Positions 59,436 through 64,000 of a DNA stretch of 64,000 nucleotides are shown in pieces (position 1 is the stretch's first letter; every line of letters starts with the position of its first letter). Made by a program: the position numbers and the translations under genes. The stretch is from NCBI RefSeq assembly GCF_000730605.1, contig NZ_BBIS01000028.1, forward strand, positions 16,234 to 80,233, read 5' to 3'. Source of the stretch: Pseudomonas monteilii NBRC 103158 = DSM 14164 (GTDB lineage Bacteria > Pseudomonadota > Gammaproteobacteria > Pseudomonadales > Pseudomonadaceae). Below the pieces are notes generated by a model. The model saw only the letters and a program-made list of their open reading frames with translations, was not told the DNA's origin and did not search any database.

Positions 59436-59993
59436 GTGGCATTTACCTTGGTTGATTGGGCGATCATCGCGATCATCGCCGTCTCCACACTGATCAGTCT
59501 CAAGCGCGGCTTCGTCAAGGAAGCCTTGTCCTTGCTCATCTGGATCATTGCCGGTGCGGTTGCCTGGATGTTCGGCGGTTCGCTCTCGGTGTATCTTGAA
59601 AGCTATATCCAGACGCCATCGATGCGCGTCATCGCGGGCTGCGCCATTCTTTTCGTCGCCACCTTGCTGGTGGGGGCCATGGTCAACTTCCTGGTCGGCG
59701 AGCTGATCCGTGTAACCGGGCTGTCCGGCACCGATCGTTTCCTGGGCATGGCCTTCGGTGCCGCGCGCGGGGCCTTGCTGGTAGTGGTGGCCATAGGCCT
59801 GATCAGCCTGGGGCCGGTTCAACAAGACACCTGGTGGCAGGAATCACGCCTGATACCACAATTTCTCTTGGTCGCCGACTGGTCGAAAAACCTGATCCTG
59901 GGTTTCACCGGCCAGTGGACGCCCAGTGGGCTGATCAGCGCTCCGGCTGATCTTCCGTTCAAGGAACAGTTGCTCGGGCCGTCCAAGCCCTGA
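59436..59993 (+). CDS. cvpA: CvpA family membrane protein
   Basis: A 185-residue inner-membrane protein with four hydrophobic segments, starting AFTLVDWAIIAIIAVSTLIS. The family is linked to colicin V production and envelope homeostasis, and is usually beside purF. The start is GTG 59436; the family N-terminus VDWAII supports it. Confidence 0.92.
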   Translation: MAFTLVDWAIIAIIAVSTLISLKRGFVKEALSLLIWIIAGAVAWMFGGSLSVYLESYIQTPSMRVIAGCAILFVATLLVGAMVNFLVGELIRVTGLSGTDRFLGMAFGAARGALLVVVAIGLISLGPVQQDTWWQESRLIPQFLLVADWSKNLILGFTGQWTPSGLISAPADLPFKEQLLGPSKP

Positions 59994-60035
59994 GCGCTAT
60001 TCACTCAAGTTTCGTCAAAGTAGGGGTTGCGTCGC

Positions 60036-61541
60036 ATGTGTGGCATCGTCGGTATCGTCGGTAAGTCGAACGTCAATCAGGCGCTGTATGACGCGCTTAC
60101 GGTCCTCCAGCACCGCGGCCAGGACGCTGCCGGTATCGTGACCAGCCATGACGGCCGGTTGTTCCTGCGCAAGGATAATGGCCTGGTGCGCGATGTGTTC
60201 CAGCAGCGCCACATGCAGCGCCTGGTGGGCAGCATCGGCATTGGCCACGTGCGCTACCCGACAGCGGGCAGCTCGACCTCGGCCGAGGCCCAGCCGTTCT
60301 ACGTCAACTCGCCGTACGGCATCACCCTGGCACACAACGGCAACCTGACCAACGTCGAGCAGCTGGCCAAGGAGATCTACGAGTCCGATCTGCGCCACGT
60401 CAACACCAACTCCGACTCGGAAGTGCTGCTGAACGTCTTCGCCCATGAGCTGGCGGTACGCGGCAAGCTGCAGCCGACCGAAGAAGACGTGTTCGCTGCG
60501 GTTTCCCACGTGCACAGCCGCTGTGTCGGCGGTTACGCCGTAGTGGCGATGATCACCGGCTACGGTATCGTCGGTTTCCGCGACCCCCATGGCATCCGCC
60601 CGGTGGTATTCGGCCAGCGTCACACTGACGAAGGCGTGGAATACATGATTGCCTCGGAAAGCGTGGCCCTGGACGTGCTCGGCTTCACCCTGATCCGCGA
60701 CCTGGCACCGGGCGAAGCGGTATACATCACCGAAGGCGGCCAGCTGTTCACCAAGCAGTGCGCCGAAGCGCCGACCCTGCAGCCGTGCATCTTTGAACAC
60801 GTCTACCTGGCCCGCCCGGATTCGATCATCGACGGTATCTCGGTGTACAAGGCCCGTCTGCGCATGGGTGAAAAGCTGGCCGACAAGATCATGCGTGAGC
60901 GCCCTGAGCACGATATCGACGTGGTCATCCCGATTCCGGACACCAGCCGTACCGCCGCGCTAGAGCTGGCCAACCGTCTGGGCGTCAAGTTCCGCGAAGG
61001 CTTCGTCAAGAACCGTTACATCGGCCGTACCTTCATCATGCCCGGCCAGGCTGCGCGCAAGAAGTCGGTTCGCCAGAAGCTCAACGCCATCGAGCTGGAG
61101 TTCCGCGGCAAGAACGTGATGCTGGTGGACGACTCGATCGTGCGCGGCACCACGTGCAAGCAGATCATCCAGATGGCCCGCGAAGCCGGTGCCAAGAATG
61201 TCTACTTCTGCTCTGCAGCCCCTGCAGTGCGCTACCCCAACGTCTACGGCATCGACATGCCGAGTGTTCACGAGCTGATCGCCCACAACCGTACCACCGA
61301 ACAGGTGGCCGAGTTGATTGGCGCCGACTGGCTGGTCTATCAGGACCTGCCTGACCTGATCGATTCGGTCGGTGGCGGCAAGATCAAGATCGATCACTTC
61401 GATTGCGCGGTATTCAACGGTGAGTATGTCACCGGCGATATCGACGCGGCCTACCTCGACCGCATCGAGCAGGCCCGTAATGACCTGGCCAAGGTCAAGA
61501 ACCAGGCCGTCAGCGCGATCATCGACCTCTACAACAACTGA
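60036..61541 (+). CDS. purF: Amidophosphoribosyltransferase
   Basis: PurF makes phosphoribosylamine from PRPP and glutamine, the first step of purine synthesis. The 501-residue protein starts MCGIVGIVG, so C2 becomes the N-terminal nucleophile, and has the PRPP motif [12 protein letters not shown] near residue 362-373. ATG 60036 is the correct start, because Cys must follow Met; an upstream ATG 60027 would not allow processing. metZ follows after 16 nt. Confidence 0.97.
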   Translation: MCGIVGIVGKSNVNQALYDALTVLQHRGQDAAGIVTSHDGRLFLRKDNGLVRDVFQQRHMQRLVGSIGIGHVRYPTAGSSTSAEAQPFYVNSPYGITLAHNGNLTNVEQLAKEIYESDLRHVNTNSDSEVLLNVFAHELAVRGKLQPTEEDVFAAVSHVHSRCVGGYAVVAMITGYGIVGFRDPHGIRPVVFGQRHTDEGVEYMIASESVALDVLGFTLIRDLAPGEAVYITEGGQLFTKQCAEAPTLQPCIFEHVYLARPDSIIDGISVYKARLRMGEKLADKIMRERPEHDIDVVIPIPDTSRTAALELANRLGVKFREGFVKNRYIGRTFIMPGQAARKKSVRQKLNAIELEFRGKNVMLVDDSIVRGTTCKQIIQMAREAGAKNVYFCSAAPAVRYPNVYGIDMPSVHELIAHNRTTEQVAELIGADWLVYQDLPDLIDSVGGGKIKIDHFDCAVFNGEYVTGDIDAAYLDRIEQARNDLAKVKNQAVSAIIDLYNN

Positions 61542-61557
61542 TTCAGGGAGCGACGGC

Positions 61558-62769
61558 ATGACGGATCAATGGGATGCCGGGCGACTGGACAGCGACCTCG
61601 AGGGTGTCGGTTTCGACACCCTGGCGGTGCGCGCCGGTCAACACCGCACACCCGAGGGCGAGCACAGCGAAGCGCTGTTCCTGACCTCCAGCTACGTGTT
61701 CCGTACGGCGGCCGATGCTGCTGCGCGCTTTGCCGGTGAAACGCCGGGTAACGTTTACTCGCGCTACACCAACCCGTCGGTACGTGCCTTCGAGGAGCGC
61801 CTGGCGGCGATGGAAGGTGCCGAGCAGGCCGTGGGTACGTCCACCGGCATGGCGGCGATCCTGGCCGTGGTGATGTCGCTGTGCAGCGCCGGTGACCATG
61901 TGCTGGTGTCGCAGAGCGTATTCGGCTCGACCATCAGCCTGTTCGAGAAGTACTTCAAGCGCTTTGGCGTTCAGGTGGACTACGTGCCACTGGTCGACCT
62001 TGCTGGCTGGGAAAAGGCCATCAAGGCCAATACCAGGTTGCTGATCGTCGAATCGCCGTCCAACCCGCTGGCCGAGCTGGTCGATATCACTGCGCTCAGC
62101 GAAATCGCCCATGCCCACGGTGCCATGCTGGTGGTGGACAACTGCTTCAGCACCCCCGCGCTGCAGCAGCCGCTGAAGCTGGGTGCCGACATCGTGTTCC
62201 ACTCGGCCACCAAGTTCATCGACGGCCAGGGCCGTTGCATGGGGGGCGTGGTTGCCGGCCGTGCCGAGCAGATGAAGGAAGTGGTGGGCTTCCTGCGGAC
62301 CGCAGGCCCGACCCTCAGCCCATTCAACGCCTGGATCTTCACCAAAGGCCTGGAAACGCTGCGCCTGCGTATGCGTGCGCACTGTGAAAGCGCCCAGGCC
62401 CTGGCCGAATGGCTGGAGCAGCAGGATGGCGTGGAGAAGGTGCATTACGCCGGCCTGCCTAGCCACCCGCAGCACGCACTGGCCAAGCGTCAGATGAGCG
62501 GCTTTGGTGCGGTGGTCAGCTTCGAGGTCAAGGGCGGCAAAGAGGGCGCCTGGCGCTTCATCGATGCGACCCGGGTGATTTCCATCACCACCAACCTGGG
62601 GGACAGCAAGACCACCATCGCCCATCCGGCCACCACCTCCCACGGCCGCCTGTCGCCGCAGGAGCGTGAAGCTGCAGGCATCCGCGACAGCCTGATCCGC
62701 GTTGCCGTGGGCCTGGAAGACGTGGCCGACCTGCAGGCAGACCTGGCGCGCGGGCTGGCGGCGCTGTGA
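61558..62769 (+). CDS. metZ: O-succinylhomoserine sulfhydrylase
   Basis: MetZ makes homocysteine directly from O-succinylhomoserine and sulfide, the Pseudomonas route to methionine. The 403-residue PLP enzyme has [11 protein letters not shown] with K219 as the PLP lysine and [14 protein letters not shown] precedes ATG 61558. It ends within a GTGA overlap with the next gene. Confidence 0.94.
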   Translation: MTDQWDAGRLDSDLEGVGFDTLAVRAGQHRTPEGEHSEALFLTSSYVFRTAADAAARFAGETPGNVYSRYTNPSVRAFEERLAAMEGAEQAVGTSTGMAAILAVVMSLCSAGDHVLVSQSVFGSTISLFEKYFKRFGVQVDYVPLVDLAGWEKAIKANTRLLIVESPSNPLAELVDITALSEIAHAHGAMLVVDNCFSTPALQQPLKLGADIVFHSATKFIDGQGRCMGGVVAGRAEQMKEVVGFLRTAGPTLSPFNAWIFTKGLETLRLRMRAHCESAQALAEWLEQQDGVEKVHYAGLPSHPQHALAKRQMSGFGAVVSFEVKGGKEGAWRFIDATRVISITTNLGDSKTTIAHPATTSHGRLSPQEREAAGIRDSLIRVAVGLEDVADLQADLARGLAAL

Positions 62770-63539
62770 TCGAAATCGGCGGCAGTGTGCCAGGCCACAA
62801 CGGCCGGGTAGCCCTGGTAACCGGTGCCGCGCGCGGCATCGGCCTGGGCATTGCCGCCTGGCTGATCTGCGAAGGTTGGCAGGTGGTACTCAGCGACCTT
62901 GACCGCCAGCGCGGTGCAAAGGTGGCCAAGGCCCTGGGTGACAACGCCTGGTTCATCACCATGGACGTTGCCGACGAGGCTCAGGTCAGTGCCGGGGTGT
63001 CCGAGGTGTTGGGGCAGTTTGGTCGGCTGGACGCGTTGGTGTGCAATGCGGCGATTGCCAATCCGCACAACCAGACGCTGGAAAGCCTGAGCCTGGCGCA
63101 GTGGAATCGGGTACTGGCGGTCAACCTCAACGGGCCGATGCTGCTGGCCAAGCATTGCGCGCCGTACTTGCGTGCGCACAATGGGGCGATCGTCAACCTC
63201 ACCTCTACCCGGGCGCGGCAGTCCGAGCCCGATACCGAGGCCTACGCCGCGAGCAAGGGTGGCCTGGTGGCCTTGACCCATGCCTTGGCCATCAGCCTGG
63301 GCCCGGAGATTCGCGTCAATGCGGTGAGCCCGGGCTGGATCGATGCCCGTGACCCGTCGCAGCGCCGTGCCGAACCGCTGACCGAAGCCGACCATGCCCA
63401 GCACCCGACGGGCAGGGTAGGGACGGTAGAAGATGTGGCGGCAATGGTTGCCTGGCTGCTGTCACGCCAGGCGGCGTTCGTGACTGGCCAGGAGTTTGTG
63501 GTCGATGGCGGTATGACTCGCAAGATGATCTACACCTGA
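62766..63539 (+). CDS. Short-chain dehydrogenase/reductase
   Basis: A 257-residue SDR with the cofactor loop [20 protein letters not shown] in place of NNAG, and the catalytic Y-x3-K in [11 protein letters not shown]. The start is GTG 62766, overlapping the metZ stop by 4 bases. The substrate is unknown. It is coupled to metZ but shows no sign of a sulfur-pathway role. A terminator follows. Confidence 0.9.
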   Translation: MIEIGGSVPGHNGRVALVTGAARGIGLGIAAWLICEGWQVVLSDLDRQRGAKVAKALGDNAWFITMDVADEAQVSAGVSEVLGQFGRLDALVCNAAIANPHNQTLESLSLAQWNRVLAVNLNGPMLLAKHCAPYLRAHNGAIVNLTSTRARQSEPDTEAYAASKGGLVALTHALAISLGPEIRVNAVSPGWIDARDPSQRRAEPLTEADHAQHPTGRVGTVEDVAAMVAWLLSRQAAFVTGQEFVVDGGMTRKMIYT

Positions 63540-63557
63540 GACCGGTGTTATAGGAAC

Positions 63558-63582
63558 GGGGACCGAAAGGTCCCTTTTCTGT
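63558..63582 (+). terminator. Terminator after the SDR gene
   Basis: GGGACC (63559-63564), a GAAA loop and GGTCCC (63569-63574) are followed by TTTTCTGTTTTT. Confidence 0.85.
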
Positions 63583-63616
63583 TTTTACCTTTTTTGAAAA
63601 AAATTCAATGGGGCTA

Positions 63617-63645
63617 TTGACTTAGCTTCGCCATCTGCGTAAATT
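63617..63645 (+). promoter_or_regulatory. Promoter of the tRNA-Val/Asp pair
   Basis: TTGACT (63617-63622), a 17-bp spacer and TAAATT (63640-63645) lie about 40 nt before the tRNA. Confidence 0.8.
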
Positions 63646-63686
63646 TCGCGGCCTCAGCGAAGCAAACGCAACAAGCAACATCGCGA

Positions 63687-63762
63687 GGGTGATTAGCTCA
63701 GCCGGGAGAGCATCTGCCTTACAAGCAGAGGGTCGGCGGTTCGATCCCGTCATCACCCACCA
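63687..63762 (+). tRNA. tRNA-Val (TAC)
   Basis: A 76-nt tRNA with encoded CCA. The acceptor GGGTGAT pairs with ATCACCC, and the anticodon loop is CTTACAA. Confidence 0.97.
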
Positions 63763-63828
63763 CTTCCTGAGATGTTCCTGACGCTTCAGGTTTCGCAAGA
63801 AGCCGAAAGCCAGAGAGGAACGCACTGC

Positions 63829-63905
63829 GCAGCGGTAGTTCAGTCGGTTAGAATACCGGCCTGTCACGCCGGGGGTCGCGGGTTCGAGTCCCGTCCGCTG
63901 CGCCA
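63829..63905 (+). tRNA. tRNA-Asp (GTC)
   Basis: A 77-nt tRNA with encoded CCA. The acceptor GCAGCGG pairs with CCGCTGC, and the anticodon loop is CTGTCAC. The 95 bases after it show no gene before the window ends. Confidence 0.97.
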
Positions 63906-64000
63906 TTTTTCAGTAACAGATGGGTGCTTGGCACCGGTCTGAAGCCACAAGGCAAAAACCTTGGGCTGATCCCAGTTTCAATCGGGCGCGAGCCTGAACG

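Overview
The window is core chromosome of a fluorescent Pseudomonas, most likely the P. putida group. The evidence is the GC-rich coding, the gene order (comEC-exbBD-lpxK-kdsB-murB / rne / rluC-sppA / yceD-rpmF-plsX-fabDG-acpP-fabF-pabC-mltG-tmk-holB-tatD / uvrB / gltX-tRNAs / leuCD-leuB-asd-usg-fimV-truA-trpF-accD-folC-cvpA-purF-metZ), P. putida-type REP repeats built on a GGGAGCGG core, the sRNA RgsA next to tatD, and a ROSE-type ibpA leader. I see no prophage, transposase, CRISPR array or integrative element, and no frameshifted gene.

Layout. 0-7.4 kb: the start of a DUF2062 gene (minus), then a tight plus-strand run comEC, exbB-exbD-lpxK-Trm112-kdsB-LMW phosphatase-murB (uptake, LPS and peptidoglycan precursors). 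7.4-14.9 kb: a long REP palindrome, rne (minus) with a tandem-repeat tail and a leader of about 730 nt, and divergently rluC-HAD-sppA; maf (minus) closes the block. 15.0-24.9 kb: the lipid-synthesis superoperon yceD-rpmF-plsX-fabD-fabG-acpP-fabF-pabC-mltG-tmk-holB-tatD. 24.9-28.4 kb: RgsA sRNA (minus), a TetR regulator, a MoaA-family enzyme, a lipoprotein, a DUF1285 protein and tRNA-Asn. 28.4-34.6 kb: aromatic aminotransferase, uvrB and an EmrAB-type efflux pair. 34.7-37.3 kb: gltX followed by three Ala-Glu tRNA units. 37.3-44.3 kb: a TetR/hydrolase pair, a thioesterase, dusC, heat-shock ibpA and a five-PAS GGDEF-EAL protein. 44.3-51.8 kb: LysR, leuC-leuD-methyltransferase-leuB, asd and an asd-like paralogue. 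51.8-63.5 kb: fimV, truA, trpF, accD, folC, SPOR protein, cvpA, purF, metZ and a short-chain dehydrogenase. 63.7-63.9 kb: tRNA-Val and tRNA-Asp.

The genes are mostly housekeeping: envelope and lipid building, translation, amino-acid and purine synthesis. The most interesting content is in RNA and regulatory sequence. RgsA carries a 14-nt perfect complement to the ribosome-binding region of acpP, 6 kb away in the same window. The yceD promoter puts the transcription start about 2-4 nt before a start codon with no Shine-Dalgarno sequence (leaderless candidate). rne and rluC have back-to-back promoters sharing one -35 element. A TetR operator contains its own promoter. An asd paralogue has lost catalytic residues. 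No wholly new system is evident; the strongest candidates are these regulatory arrangements.
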